DNA of 64,000 bases from positions 62,001 through 126,000 of the forward strand of contig CAZCCV010000001.1 of assembly GCA_964497515.1 (NCBI GenBank), given 5' to 3'. Positions 32,478 to 42,419 of this stretch are shown in pieces; within the stretch, counting starts at the first letter, position 1, and every line of letters starts with the position of its first letter. The notes beneath the pieces were generated by a model. The model had not been told where the DNA came from, ran no database searches, and saw only the letters and a program-made list of their open reading frames with translations. The position numbers and the translations under genes were made by a program. Origin of the DNA: CAZCCV01 sp964497515. GTDB lineage: Bacteria; Armatimonadota; UBA5829; DTLH01.

Positions 32478-34622
32478 TTACACAACGCCCTTCATAGAAA
32501 GCGATATTCGTTGACGCTCAGTATCTACCTGAAGCACCCTGACTTTCACCTTCTGCTGAACCCTCACGATTTCGTTTGGGTCACGCACGAACTTATCAGC
32601 GAGTTGACTGATATGCACCAGGCCATCTTGATGAACGCCAATATCTACAAACGCGCCAAACGCAGTTACGTTGGTCACGATTCCTGGGATTACCATTCCT
32701 GCGTGCAAGTCCTGTATTGTCTCTATACCATCCGCAAAACGGAATACTTCGAACTTCCTTCGCGGGTCTCTTCCTGGCTTAGCGAGTTCCTCGAGAATAT
32801 CTTCCAGAGTCGGAAGTCCAACGTTCTCCGTCACGTAGTCCTGCAGTCTGATTCTCTTTCTCAAACTCTCGTCGCTCATCAGTTCTTTCACACTGCAGCC
32901 GAGGTCATCGCTGATTCTATCAACTATGTGATAGCTCTCCGGATGGACAGCACTGGCATCGAGCGGGTTCTCAGCGTTAGGTATTCTCAAAAAACCAGCA
33001 GACTGCTCAAATGCTTTTGGCCCAAGTCCTTTTACTTTGAGAAGCTGCTTTCTCGTTCTGAAAGCACCGTGCTCATTGCGGTGGTTGACGACACTCTGTG
33101 CCAGCCCAGATCCGAGGCCAGACACATACGTCAGAAGCTGCTTGCTGGCCGAGTTCACGTCTACTCCTACGCGGTTAACGCAACAGATAACCACGTCGTC
33201 CAGACTCTGTTTCAGTGCATTCTGGTCTACATCGTGCTGATACTGGCCTACACCTATCGACTTTGGGTCGATTTTCACTAGCTCCGCGAGTGGATCCATC
33301 AGTCGGCGTCCGATAGATACCGATCCCCGAACAGTCACATCCTCATCCGGAAACTCCTCTCGCGCAACTTCTGAGGCGGAGTATATTGACGCCCCTGATT
33401 CGTTAACCATCACGATATCTAGATGATTTGGCAAGTCTAGAGAGCGAACAAACTCCTCCGTCTCTCGGCTCGCGGTGCCGTTTCCAATAGCAATTACCTC
33501 GGTTTTGAACTCAACTGCCAGTTCTCTTATTGTCATCGCAGCTTTTACAGCTCTGCCATCGCCAGAGTGCGGAAATATTGTATCGTTGTGAATCAGCTTT
33601 CCCTGTGGGTCTAAGCACACCACTTTGCAGCCAGTGCGGAATCCGGGATCAATAGCAAGCACATTCTTGCGGCCGAGGGGTGGGGCAAGTAGAAGTTCGC
33701 GCAAGTTTTCAGAAAAAACTCTAATAGCTTCCTGATCTGCTCGTCTTTTGAGTTCATTACGGATCTCTGTTTCCATCGAAGGCCCTAAAAGACGCTTGTA
33801 GCTGTCTGTCGCTGCCATTTCGACCTGTGCTGAAGCTGCTGTCTGACCAAACACGAACAGATTACTCAGCATTGCAAGTGCGTTATCTGTGGGTGGAGCG
33901 ATATCAAGCTTCAGAACGCCTTCTTTTTCGCCGCGCATCATAGCTAGCACCCTGTGAGAAGGTGCTCTATCTACTGATTCGTTCCACGTGAAGTAGTCCT
34001 TAAACTTTGCCCCAGCTTCTTCTTTGCATTTCACGACTGAAGAGGAAATCACTCCTCTTTCACTGGAGAGTTTGCGAATCGCAGCGCGAGCGTCCTGGTT
34101 TTCGCTGATCTGCTCCGCGATTATATCTCGCGCTCCGGCAAGAGCATCTTCGATGGAGTTAACACCTTTTTCGTTGTCAACAAATGCAGCAGCTTCTTCT
34201 TCGAGGTCAATAGGTGCGTTTGTATCTTGTGCTAAGATCATCTCCGCCAGAGGTTCCAGCCCTTTTTCTCGTGCAATAGCTGCTCTTGTTCGGCGTTTTG
34301 GCCTGTACGGCAGATAGATATCTTCGAGCTCCGCCATAGTATTTGCAGCGGCAATTTTTGCCGAGAGTTCGTCGGTCAGTAGTTCGCGTTTGGTCAGAGA
34401 CTCAATTATCGCGTCTCTTCGTCTGTCGAGTTCGGCAAGTTGCGCGAGTCTGTTGCGGATGGAAGTAATCGCTACCTCATCTAAAGAACCCGTGGCCTCT
34501 TTTCGATACCGAGCAATAAACGGAACAGTGGCATCCTGTTCCAAGAGTTCGGCTGTTGTTTGGACCTGTGAGTACTTTAGATTCAGTTCTTCTGATATTC
34601 TTGTAATATGAAAATGGTTCAT
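32478..34622 (-). CDS. tex: Tex family RNA-binding protein (S1 domain transcription accessory factor)
   Basis: 714 aa from ATG 34622; a longer reading to 34718 has no RBS and a non-Tex N-terminus. Domain order: N-terminal helical Tex domain (ELLEQDATVPFIARYRKEATGSL), YqgF/RNase H-like domain with NVLAIDPGFRTGCKVVCLD, tandem helix-hairpin-helix (LLTYVSGLGSGLAQSVVNHR, LLKVKGLGPKAFEQSAGFLRI), and C-terminal S1 (PGIVTNVTAFGAFVDIGVHQ, HISQLADKFV). Involved in transcription or RNA quality control; the exact role is unsettled in the family. Its 3' end is 147 bp upstream of uvrA. Confidence 0.97.
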   Translation of the reverse strand: MNHFHITRISEELNLKYSQVQTTAELLEQDATVPFIARYRKEATGSLDEVAITSIRNRLAQLAELDRRRDAIIESLTKRELLTDELSAKIAAANTMAELEDIYLPYRPKRRTRAAIAREKGLEPLAEMILAQDTNAPIDLEEEAAAFVDNEKGVNSIEDALAGARDIIAEQISENQDARAAIRKLSSERGVISSSVVKCKEEAGAKFKDYFTWNESVDRAPSHRVLAMMRGEKEGVLKLDIAPPTDNALAMLSNLFVFGQTAASAQVEMAATDSYKRLLGPSMETEIRNELKRRADQEAIRVFSENLRELLLAPPLGRKNVLAIDPGFRTGCKVVCLDPQGKLIHNDTIFPHSGDGRAVKAAMTIRELAVEFKTEVIAIGNGTASRETEEFVRSLDLPNHLDIVMVNESGASIYSASEVAREEFPDEDVTVRGSVSIGRRLMDPLAELVKIDPKSIGVGQYQHDVDQNALKQSLDDVVICCVNRVGVDVNSASKQLLTYVSGLGSGLAQSVVNHRNEHGAFRTRKQLLKVKGLGPKAFEQSAGFLRIPNAENPLDASAVHPESYHIVDRISDDLGCSVKELMSDESLRKRIRLQDYVTENVGLPTLEDILEELAKPGRDPRRKFEVFRFADGIETIQDLHAGMVIPGIVTNVTAFGAFVDIGVHQDGLVHISQLADKFVRDPNEIVRVQQKVKVRVLQVDTERQRISLSMKGVV

Positions 34623-34711
34623 TGCTGCCTCGGTCTTCGATGCTGTGTTGCGGTGTGGTTTTGATAGTATCATTGCATAGCAAACAAGGTCAATCGGGTG
34701 GCATTTGCTGA

Positions 34712-34740
34712 TTGACACCTATCTGAGAGGATAGTAATAT
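34712..34740 (+). promoter_or_regulatory. Sigma-70 promoter leading into the polysaccharide cluster
   Basis: TTGACA (34712-34717), 17-bp spacer, TAATAT (34735-34740). It lies in the divergent gap between tex and the first glycosyltransferase; it could drive the first gene and perhaps the whole plus-strand run. Confidence 0.55.
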
Positions 34741-34817
34741 CAACTGCAGGTAAGCTGTACTGCTTGGTTTACCGGTTTGCATTACAATTCTCGGACTCCG
34801 ACGCTGACATTCACGCT

Positions 34818-35603
34818 ATGACTGAAACTCAGGATTCACCAAAAACCAATTTCAGCCGCCCCGAAAAGTCCTCGCTGTACCTCTCGATTGTGATTCCAGC
34901 GTATAACGAAGCAAGTCGCCTAAGTTGCACGCTTCAGACAGTTCGTGATTACCTCAAGGAACGCTTCGAACGGTTTGAGATCATTGTAGTAAACGATGGT
35001 TCTGCCGACGAAACCCAGGCCATCGCTTCCGATTACGCTCAAAACGCGCCTGATATTCGAGTTCTTGGGTATAATGTTAACCGCGGCAAGGGCTACGCCG
35101 TACGCACTGGGATGCTGGCAGCCGAAGGAGATGCAGTTCTGTTCTCCGATGCGGACCTTGCAACACCAATCGAAGAAACCGAAAGGCTTCTGAAGCACTT
35201 AAGCGATGGATACGACATCGTTATCGCATCAAGGGCAGTTCCTGGCGCCGAACTAGTAGTGCATCAGCCGTTTTATCGAGAAATGGGCGGTAGAGTATTC
35301 AATCGTATTGTGCAATTTTTTCTGGTTCCTGGTATTTGGGATACACAGTGCGGTTTTAAGCTGTTTCGAAAAGACGTCGTGTTGCCGGTGTTCGGGATTT
35401 GCGAAGATGAGTCGTTTGCCTTTGACTTAGAGGTTCTATATGTCGCACGGAAGCTAGGGTTTTCGATAGCAGAGGTGCCGGTGCGTTGGAGACACGTAGA
35501 AGGCTCGAAGGTTCGCGTTGTGCGAGAGGCGTTTCGTGCTCTAGCAACGATGTATCGGGTTCGAAAACGACATCGCAAGCTCGCAAAACAGGGGCAATAT
35601 TGA
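34818..35603 (+). CDS. Family 2 glycosyltransferase, dolichyl/polyprenyl-phosphate glucosyltransferase type (ALG5-like)
   Basis: 261 aa from ATG 34818 (no clear RBS; TTG at 34764 is an alternative). The GT-A fold starts YLSIVIPAYNEASRL, then IIVVNDGSADET, NRGKGYAVRTGML, VLFSDADLATP (the metal-binding DxD) and DTQCGFKLFRKD, which are the ALG5/DPM pattern. It should load a sugar onto polyprenyl phosphate at the membrane, supplying a donor for GT-C enzymes. No C-terminal membrane segments. First gene of the polysaccharide cluster but separated from the next by 223 bp. Confidence 0.9.
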   Translation: MTETQDSPKTNFSRPEKSSLYLSIVIPAYNEASRLSCTLQTVRDYLKERFERFEIIVVNDGSADETQAIASDYAQNAPDIRVLGYNVNRGKGYAVRTGMLAAEGDAVLFSDADLATPIEETERLLKHLSDGYDIVIASRAVPGAELVVHQPFYREMGGRVFNRIVQFFLVPGIWDTQCGFKLFRKDVVLPVFGICEDESFAFDLEVLYVARKLGFSIAEVPVRWRHVEGSKVRVVREAFRALATMYRVRKRHRKLAKQGQY

Positions 35604-35826
35604 CGTTATCGCACCTACATAGTACTATCTGATTAGTATGAATTTGGGAATTTTGTTGGGTATCAAAAAGGGGCTCAAAAAAACGTTCGTTTTTCGAGCT
35701 GTGGAAATCAAGCTTTTTATACCATAATCTACATAGGTTTGAAGTCTGTCACTCTCAACTGCGGTATAGGAGAATGACTCTGTAGCAAGGCCAAACCTTT
35801 ATCGCATTTGGACACCATATAATATA

Positions 35827-37695
35827 ATGTCGTTTAATTCAAACAAAGTGAAAAATAAGAAGCTTAAAACTGCACTCGTTTGGTTGCTTCAGAAATACTA
35901 CACGTACCGTTCCAGACGATGGTTTCATTTGGTGTGGGCTATTCCGCTGGGAATTATCATCAGTGCAGTCATAGTCAACTTCAACTCCATTGCCTCTAGA
36001 ATAATCACAGTCGATTCACCCGTAATGGGTTGGATTATCGCACTGTCGAAGGAAGCGTTGTTTCTAGCAGCCATTGCATTCAATGTCTGGTATGTGATGG
36101 CAGTGATTCTAAGACCAATAGGGCGCGAGAGCCGATGGTACTATTTCCTGAACAGCGCGCTCATTACCATTGTTTCAGCGTTCGTGTTGTGCCTGATGAT
36201 TGTAAGAATGCGAGAGGGCAACTGGGTTAGAATTGTCATCCCAATTGCTGCCCTTCTGCTGACGGGGTTTGTAGTGCGTCGGTTGGAGTATGGCGTGCTT
36301 GCAATGCTCGTGCTGATTTCGAGCGTGTTCCACGATTCTGTTGTTCCGAAACCCCTTCCGATTCAGGGAATGGGTTTTGGACTGGCTGAGTTGCTGCTCA
36401 TCTTTATGCTGGCTATTGTGTACGTTCGGAATGCTGGCGAACGGCGGTTGGATTGGTTTAGGAGTCCAATGTTTGTGCCTATGGGGTTGTTGTTTTTAGC
36501 CGTGGTGTTGTCTGTGATTGTTTCTATCGACCACAATGCCCGTCAGCCATCGTGGTATTGGACTTTCAAAGGTGTGTACAACTCAGCACGCCCCGTGTTT
36601 ATGTATTTGTTGTTCTTTGTTGTAGCATTCGGTTTGCGCAGCGAAAAGCAGCTTAGAACCATTATCATCGGTGCTACCGTTATCTCAGCAGTCGTAGCGC
36701 TGTTGATGGGACTTCAGTATTTCCTTGGCACACACGTTAAGATTTTCTTCGGCACTCCGTATCTCGGGCCGAGAGTAGAGTCGTTGTCCAGCGATGAAAT
36801 CGCGATTACTCGCTCTCTGCCGCCGGGTCTGGCGATGATATCTGCTTTCTTCCCGATAGCGTTGACGCTTGCTTGCGTAGGAAAGAGAAGAAGTATGGTC
36901 GGCTACGGAATCGCTGCTGCGATTCTAGGGTTGGGCGTAGTCTTTAGCTTCACCAGAACTGTATGGATTTCTAATATGGCGGCTGTGGCAGTTATAGTCC
37001 TGCTGGCAGGCGGCAAGATCAGACGAAGACTTCTTATTGTAGGGGCGGTAGCAATACCTTTGGCGATTGTTGGCAGCGTATCCATAGCAGGTTTCTCTCC
37101 CAAGGGAGGAGGCGCCGACTTTGCTCAGGCTCTCTCAAGCAGGTTCTTTTCTATGTTTGAGCGCAAGACAGCTAGCTCAGCTTCGTTGACACACCGGTAT
37201 GGTGAGAACCGAGCCGCGTGGAAACAAATAACTGAGCATCCCATCACAGGCATCGGGGTCGGCCACCCAGTGAACAACAAACGATGGGTGAATCCGATTA
37301 ATCACACCCAGGGTTTCCGATTGAACTTTGTAATCCACAACAGTTATCTGCAATTATGGGTAACGTATGGCATATTGGGCTTGATAGCTTACCTTTGGCT
37401 GGCACTAGCAGTTATCTTCAAAGGAATTAAGATGTCTCGAAAGGGGCGAACTGCCTATCACAGGGCGTTCGGCGTCAGTTGTGCTGCGACAGTTGTCGGT
37501 TTTCTTATGCGGGGTCTGGTAACTATGTGTTTCGTTGCAGAACCGTATAATATCGTCACGATGGCGGTTGTATTCGGGCTGCTGGAAGCTGCGTCACGTG
37601 TGGATATAAGTGCCAAAGGAGAGAGTCTTGAACCAGCCAGAGCAGTAAGTGGAACAAGCCTGAAGCGACGTGCTGCTCTCAGGTCTGCCACATAA
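35827..37695 (+). CDS. O-antigen ligase/polymerase family membrane protein (Wzy/WaaL-like)
   Basis: 622 aa with about 12-13 hydrophobic segments. The C-terminal third has the long periplasmic loop with HRYGENRAAWKQITEHPITGIGVGHPVN and, further on, HNSYLQLWVTYGILGLIAYLW, the typical H-NxxLQxxxxxGxxG signature of Wzy_C. It joins polysaccharide repeat units or ligates them to a carrier outside the inner membrane. No Shine-Dalgarno precedes ATG 35827, so the start may be off or the mRNA may be leaderless. An imperfect hairpin (35673-35699) occupies the upstream gap. Confidence 0.9.
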   Translation: MSFNSNKVKNKKLKTALVWLLQKYYTYRSRRWFHLVWAIPLGIIISAVIVNFNSIASRIITVDSPVMGWIIALSKEALFLAAIAFNVWYVMAVILRPIGRESRWYYFLNSALITIVSAFVLCLMIVRMREGNWVRIVIPIAALLLTGFVVRRLEYGVLAMLVLISSVFHDSVVPKPLPIQGMGFGLAELLLIFMLAIVYVRNAGERRLDWFRSPMFVPMGLLFLAVVLSVIVSIDHNARQPSWYWTFKGVYNSARPVFMYLLFFVVAFGLRSEKQLRTIIIGATVISAVVALLMGLQYFLGTHVKIFFGTPYLGPRVESLSSDEIAITRSLPPGLAMISAFFPIALTLACVGKRRSMVGYGIAAAILGLGVVFSFTRTVWISNMAAVAVIVLLAGGKIRRRLLIVGAVAIPLAIVGSVSIAGFSPKGGGADFAQALSSRFFSMFERKTASSASLTHRYGENRAAWKQITEHPITGIGVGHPVNNKRWVNPINHTQGFRLNFVIHNSYLQLWVTYGILGLIAYLWLALAVIFKGIKMSRKGRTAYHRAFGVSCAATVVGFLMRGLVTMCFVAEPYNIVTMAVVFGLLEAASRVDISAKGESLEPARAVSGTSLKRRAALRSAT

Positions 37696-37866
37696 TTGAA
37701 AGGGAGAGGAATGACCTCTCCAAATAGATTGGATTCTGATAATGCTTGATCTTCTACCAGCATTAGACAAGCTTGGTTGTCAATCAGCCGAGCTTTCCTG
37801 CTGTCTAGAAAACGATATATTTCCAACACCTACGGCGTGCCAAACTGAGCGGAGGCGCGTTATAGG

Positions 37867-39333
37867 TTGAGTAATGCACGACGATTCGCGAAGAACTCAC
37901 TAGCACTTTCGGTCGCCAGCCTGTCGATCACTCTCCTGGGAATGGTCTATCGGATATTCATCGCAAACTATCTGAGCAAGCAGGCTTTCGGTGACTATAC
38001 ATTCATAATAACCTTTGTCAGCTACTTTTCTGCGCTGTCGCTCTTCGGCATTCGGTCAGTTGTTACGCGTGAAGTAGCAAGAAGCCCCGAACAGCACGGA
38101 GTCATTCTACGGCATTCCCTCAAGATCAGGTTTATTACCACACTCCTCGCCTTCGTTCTGGCGTACACTCTCGCACCATTCTTCAAAGGTGGTCAGAATG
38201 TCGGCGTTGGGATACTGGTTCATGGCATTTCGCTGTTTGCTGTGGCCGCAATGGATATTGTAGAGGGTATGATCGTTGCTCGCGAAGCATCGGTATACAT
38301 TACGATATCATCGGTCGTCTGCAACGCGATTAAAATCGTGGTAGGAATCTGGGCGCTGAAGCACGGTTACGGGCTCATCGCTATACTCTGGATTTATACC
38401 ATAGTCAGTATGCTGAATACTGTTATGAGCTGGGCGTTCTATCTTATTGTCTTCCAAGGAGTCGGAGCGCCAAAACCGGGAGGTCTGTCTGGCGGCAAAC
38501 TAGACAAGTTCCTCGTCCGCGAATCGGTGCCTTTCGTTCTAATGTCGCTTGTTAGCAAGGTTTACTACAAGAACGATCAGTTGATAATATCGAAGAAGTT
38601 CGGCAACGAAGAGTTGGCAGTGTACGCCGTGGCATACACTCCCGTCGATGCACTTCTCAACATTGCAAACAGCATCAATAATGCTGCGTATCCGATTATG
38701 TCCAGGTTGGCTGCCAGCAATCCAGAGGATCTTCGAAGGTTCCAGAATAACCTGTCAAGATACATGCTCCTGCTATTTCTGCCAATGGCCATCCTGCTGA
38801 TGGCAGCGGGGCCAGAGCTTATGAGTCTGGTATTTCGTAAAGACTATCACGTCGGTGCGCCGATAATAAGGCTGTTGGGCTGGATGCCACCTGCGGAGGC
38901 TGTGACGTATACTATGGGCTCTTTGCTGGCGGCGACGTACAATCAGCGATTAACTGCTAAACTTACAGTAGTAAACGCTACAATCAACCTGGGGTTGTGT
39001 CTGTTGCTGATTCCGCCGTTCAAGTTTGTTGGGGCAGCGCTCGGAACGGTGGTCTCAGGTTATATAACACTAATTATTGTGGCGTGGGTAGTAAGCAAGA
39101 GAGTACACAAAGTGGATTGGTGGCAGTCTATCATCAAGCCATTGATCTGTGGTTTTGCGGCTGCAGGATTCTTGCAACTCATAATCCGAATAACCGGGCC
39201 GTGGCTTGGTTTAACGGCTGGTATTGCCGCCTTTATGGTGTTTGTTGTAGTTACTAAAACAGTAGGATTCGGCGACCTCGAGACGCTTAAGACTGTCTTC
39301 AACCGGTCGCGCGCTTCAGAATCAATTGGATAA
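37867..39333 (+). CDS. Polysaccharide flippase (Wzx/MviN-like, MATE-type fold)
   Basis: 488 aa from TTG 37867 (GGAGG eleven bases upstream), about 13-14 TM helices. Opening ARRFAKNSLALSVASLSITLLGMVYRIFIANYLSKQAFGDYTF is split by me here into the family's N-terminal helix and the conserved GxxxF(G)-Y block. It moves lipid-linked repeat units across the cytoplasmic membrane (family role). The neighbours, a Wzy-like protein before and a sugar dehydrogenase after, fit a Wzx/Wzy pathway. Confidence 0.9.
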   Translation: MSNARRFAKNSLALSVASLSITLLGMVYRIFIANYLSKQAFGDYTFIITFVSYFSALSLFGIRSVVTREVARSPEQHGVILRHSLKIRFITTLLAFVLAYTLAPFFKGGQNVGVGILVHGISLFAVAAMDIVEGMIVAREASVYITISSVVCNAIKIVVGIWALKHGYGLIAILWIYTIVSMLNTVMSWAFYLIVFQGVGAPKPGGLSGGKLDKFLVRESVPFVLMSLVSKVYYKNDQLIISKKFGNEELAVYAVAYTPVDALLNIANSINNAAYPIMSRLAASNPEDLRRFQNNLSRYMLLLFLPMAILLMAAGPELMSLVFRKDYHVGAPIIRLLGWMPPAEAVTYTMGSLLAATYNQRLTAKLTVVNATINLGLCLLLIPPFKFVGAALGTVVSGYITLIIVAWVVSKRVHKVDWWQSIIKPLICGFAAAGFLQLIIRITGPWLGLTAGIAAFMVFVVVTKTVGFGDLETLKTVFNRSRASESIG

Positions 39334-39369
39334 TGGAAACAACTATATGTTTCTTCGGAGGGAATAACG

Positions 39370-40566
39370 TTGGCAATGAAATATGATGTCTGTGTTGTAG
39401 GCGGTTGCGGGCACGTAGGGCTTCCGCTCGCTATCTGTTTTGCGAACGAGAATAAACGTGTAGCAATCTTCGATATTAACGAAGAGTCTGTCAAACTGGT
39501 CTCTTCTGGCAAGATGCCATTTAGAGATGAGGGCGCCGATGAGTTACTGACTAAAGTCATCGCCAACGGAATGCTCAGAGCCAGCTCCGACCCGGCAGTG
39601 GTCGGTGAGAGTGAAGCAGTAGTTATGATTCTGGGCACTCCGCTAGATACCCATCTCAACCCGGCACTGTCTGCTATATCGCGGGCTGTGCGCCAGTGTA
39701 TGCCGTATTTCCACGACGGACAGTTGATTGTGCTGCGAAGCACGGTCTTCCCCGGCACCACTACAAAAATCGACAGGCTTCTCAAGAATGAAGGCCTGAA
39801 AGTTGATGTATGCTTCTGTCCGGAGCGCATGATTGAAGGTCATGGTATCCGAGAGACTTACGAGCTTCCGCAGATCATCTCGGCGTTCACACCAGAGGGT
39901 GTGAACCGCGCACGAGCACTCTTTGGGGTCTTCAGTGACGATGTCATCGAATTAGAGCCGCTCGAGGCAGAACTTATGAAGGTTTTCACCAATTCATGGC
40001 GATACATCTGTTTTGCTGCAGCGAATCAATTCCACAAGATCGCAAACGACAACGGACTGGACTTCTACAAGATTCGTCACGCGATGATGCACAATTACCC
40101 GCGCTGTAAGGATCTGCCGAAAGCTGGGTTTGCTGCAGGTCCGTGCCTGTACAAAGACACTATGCAGCTCGCGGCCTTCGACCACAACAACTTCTTCCTT
40201 GGTCACGCTGCAATGCTGATAAACGAGGGACAGCCCGATTACATCGTCCAGTCGCTCAAAAGGAAGTATCCTATCGAGGATATGACCATTGGTATTCTCG
40301 GCATGGCGTTTAAGGCGAACTCTGATGATGTTCGAGAGTCACTCTCGTACAAACTCCGCAAGATACTGGAGCACGAGTGCAAGTGCGTGATGATAACCGA
40401 TCCGCTGGTAGACGACGATAGAATCCGGCCGGTTGAGGAAGTGATCGACAAGTGCGATATTCTCATTCTCGGAGCGCCGCATAAGGCCTATAAGGGTATC
40501 GACCTGAAAGGTAAGTCGATAGTGGATATCTGGAACTTCTTTGAGAATGGAAGCGTGATCGGCTAG
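39370..40566 (+). CDS. UDP-glucose/GDP-mannose dehydrogenase family protein
   Basis: 398 aa from TTG 39370 with GGAGGG seven bases before; ATG 39376 is almost as good. The Rossmann motif is VVGGCGHVGLPLAICFA; the NAD second half contains TIGILGMAFKANSDDVRES. The catalytic Cys is in GFAAGPCLYKDT, a variant of the usual GFGGxCxPKD. It oxidises a nucleotide sugar at C6 to a uronic acid. A second, clearly different dehydrogenase lies at 47.6 kb, so the polymer may contain two acidic sugars, or one enzyme may serve a different branch. Confidence 0.92.
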   Translation: MAMKYDVCVVGGCGHVGLPLAICFANENKRVAIFDINEESVKLVSSGKMPFRDEGADELLTKVIANGMLRASSDPAVVGESEAVVMILGTPLDTHLNPALSAISRAVRQCMPYFHDGQLIVLRSTVFPGTTTKIDRLLKNEGLKVDVCFCPERMIEGHGIRETYELPQIISAFTPEGVNRARALFGVFSDDVIELEPLEAELMKVFTNSWRYICFAAANQFHKIANDNGLDFYKIRHAMMHNYPRCKDLPKAGFAAGPCLYKDTMQLAAFDHNNFFLGHAAMLINEGQPDYIVQSLKRKYPIEDMTIGILGMAFKANSDDVRESLSYKLRKILEHECKCVMITDPLVDDDRIRPVEEVIDKCDILILGAPHKAYKGIDLKGKSIVDIWNFFENGSVIG

Positions 40567-40592
40567 GTTATCGGGCAGTGCAAGGAGGCAGT

Positions 40593-42419
40593 ATGTCGAG
40601 CCGAACTGAATATACACCGTCGTCGTTTCTGGCCGTTTGTGTTCCAAGAACCGCAGAAGCCAGTGTAGAGAATTGCGCTGTTCCTCTTGCTGGGGACAGT
40701 GCAAATACCTCTCGACTGTCTTTAGAGTCTGCGAGTTTTTTGGTGCAATTAGTGGTTAGCAACTCGGCTCAAACAGGTCGGTCTGCTGTTGGAGCTGTGG
40801 CGGTAGTGCACGGCGAGCTATATGATTGCAGCGCGGCAAATCAAGCTGAATATGTTCTCGAGCAATATGCAAGTCACGGCATTGAGGCTGTCAAGGATCT
40901 GAACGGAAGCTTTGCGCTTCTGGTTATTGATCCCTCTACTGATGCTGTATATGCCGTAACCGACCGGCTGAACTCACGAGATATCTTCCACTTCGAAGAA
41001 AAGGGATGCCACTGGTTTGCCAGCACACTGGGGCTGATTCCGACGAACCGGATTCCGCTAAGTCTGGTTGGCCTGGCTTGCTATCTCGCAAACGGCATTG
41101 CTCTTAACAATCGCACCGTATATGAGGGTGTCAGTGTGCTGGAACGCGCGAGCATATACAGCTTCACCCCGGCTGGATTGACCTCCAGATCCTACTGGAC
41201 TCATCAGTATACTCACGAGTATGCCGAAAGAGACTCCGTAGAGCTTCAAGACGAGTTGGCTGAACTGTTGGTAGAAGCTGTTCGAAAGCGCACGGCTGAT
41301 AATGCAAACTATTTCGTGTCGTTAAGTGGTGGATATGATTCGGCCACAATTCTTGCAATAATGGTTCGCCATCTGGGGTTATCGGATATTCAGTGCCTGT
41401 CTTATGTATATGGAGAACTGAAACCCGATACAGATCCTGGAACTGCCAAACGTATGGCTGAGTTTTTGGGCTGTCCGTTCAAAGTGGTGCAAAGCTACAG
41501 CGGCGATGTCACCCGTGCTATTGGAGCGAACGCCGAAATCGGTCTTACGATGAACAAGTATTGCGAAGACGCAGAAGCCTGGCTCGAACTGCGGAAGGAT
41601 CTTGTTGGTGCAATGCCGAGTGCGCTCTTTGTTGGTGATGAGTGTTTCGGTGATGTGCCCTTTTTGAGATTCAGCGAGATCAACTCGATGGAGGATGTGC
41701 TCGAGTGCGTCGGCATACACAATTTTGACCGATGGGCGTGGCTTTCGAAGTACGTGTCGAAGGGTGACTTCACGACGATGCGTGATGGTTGGCAGGATGA
41801 GCGCGCCCAAATCGTAGACAGATTCCCTCCTTCGGATGACGTTCGCGACCACAAAGACTTCCTGTATCTAGATCAGAGAGTAAACCACGTACTCTTCTCG
41901 TGGCGGAATCATATGATGGGTGCGCATGCCCGAGTTAGGAGCCCGCTTCTAGACAACTCTATTGTTGATTTTGTGGCCAAACTGTCGGCCGAGCAGAGGA
42001 TGTTCAAAAAGCTTTACGTAGACACTGTTAACAGGATGTTTCCTGATGTATTTGGTCAGGGCATCTGTCGGTCGGCACCGGGGAGTTATCCACCTTGGGC
42101 AGAAGAATTTGCAGCTCAACGGAAAGCAGTCGAAAACCTTCTCGAGACTCCCAGCAGGCTTGACGACATAGTCTCGCCAGATGCGATACGGCGTCTAATC
42201 GGCAGTATATCTGCGCTGCATTCAAGTGGTGCGTTATCTGCAGCAGTGCAATTTTTCAATAAACTGAAGACCAGTCAGAAGGTTCCTCTCCCCATCCGCA
42301 GGATATTGGGCGGTGGTCTGCAGACTGATCTCGAAAAGATAAATGATGTTGTGATGCTTCAAAGGCTTCTTGTATTGAGGCTTGCTGTAGGAGACGGGAG
42401 GTCCGGATGCACGTACTGA
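40593..42419 (+). CDS. Asparagine-synthase-like amidotransferase without glutaminase nucleophile
   Basis: 608 aa from ATG 40593 (AAGGAGGCAGT before). The N-terminal half has the Ntn-hydrolase-like GATase fold (KDLNGSFALLVID, DRLNSRDIFHF), but the start MSSRTEY lacks the Cys2 needed for glutamine hydrolysis. The synthetase half has the ATP PP-loop SLSGGYDS (243-250) and RSPLLDNSIVDFVAKL. Such enzymes in polysaccharide loci amidate uronic acids (WbpS/WbmI-like), which fits the dehydrogenase just upstream; here ammonia would have to come from elsewhere. Overlaps the next gene by 13 bp. Confidence 0.88.
   Translation: MSSRTEYTPSSFLAVCVPRTAEASVENCAVPLAGDSANTSRLSLESASFLVQLVVSNSAQTGRSAVGAVAVVHGELYDCSAANQAEYVLEQYASHGIEAVKDLNGSFALLVIDPSTDAVYAVTDRLNSRDIFHFEEKGCHWFASTLGLIPTNRIPLSLVGLACYLANGIALNNRTVYEGVSVLERASIYSFTPAGLTSRSYWTHQYTHEYAERDSVELQDELAELLVEAVRKRTADNANYFVSLSGGYDSATILAIMVRHLGLSDIQCLSYVYGELKPDTDPGTAKRMAEFLGCPFKVVQSYSGDVTRAIGANAEIGLTMNKYCEDAEAWLELRKDLVGAMPSALFVGDECFGDVPFLRFSEINSMEDVLECVGIHNFDRWAWLSKYVSKGDFTTMRDGWQDERAQIVDRFPPSDDVRDHKDFLYLDQRVNHVLFSWRNHMMGAHARVRSPLLDNSIVDFVAKLSAEQRMFKKLYVDTVNRMFPDVFGQGICRSAPGSYPPWAEEFAAQRKAVENLLETPSRLDDIVSPDAIRRLIGSISALHSSGALSAAVQFFNKLKTSQKVPLPIRRILGGGLQTDLEKINDVVMLQRLLVLRLAVGDGRSGCTY

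Noticed and set aside
35818..35827. TATAAT six bases before the Wzy-like ATG as a promoter
   Set aside because: It would start transcription at or after the start codon and has no -35 partner; probably A/T-rich sequence by chance, though a leaderless mRNA cannot be excluded.
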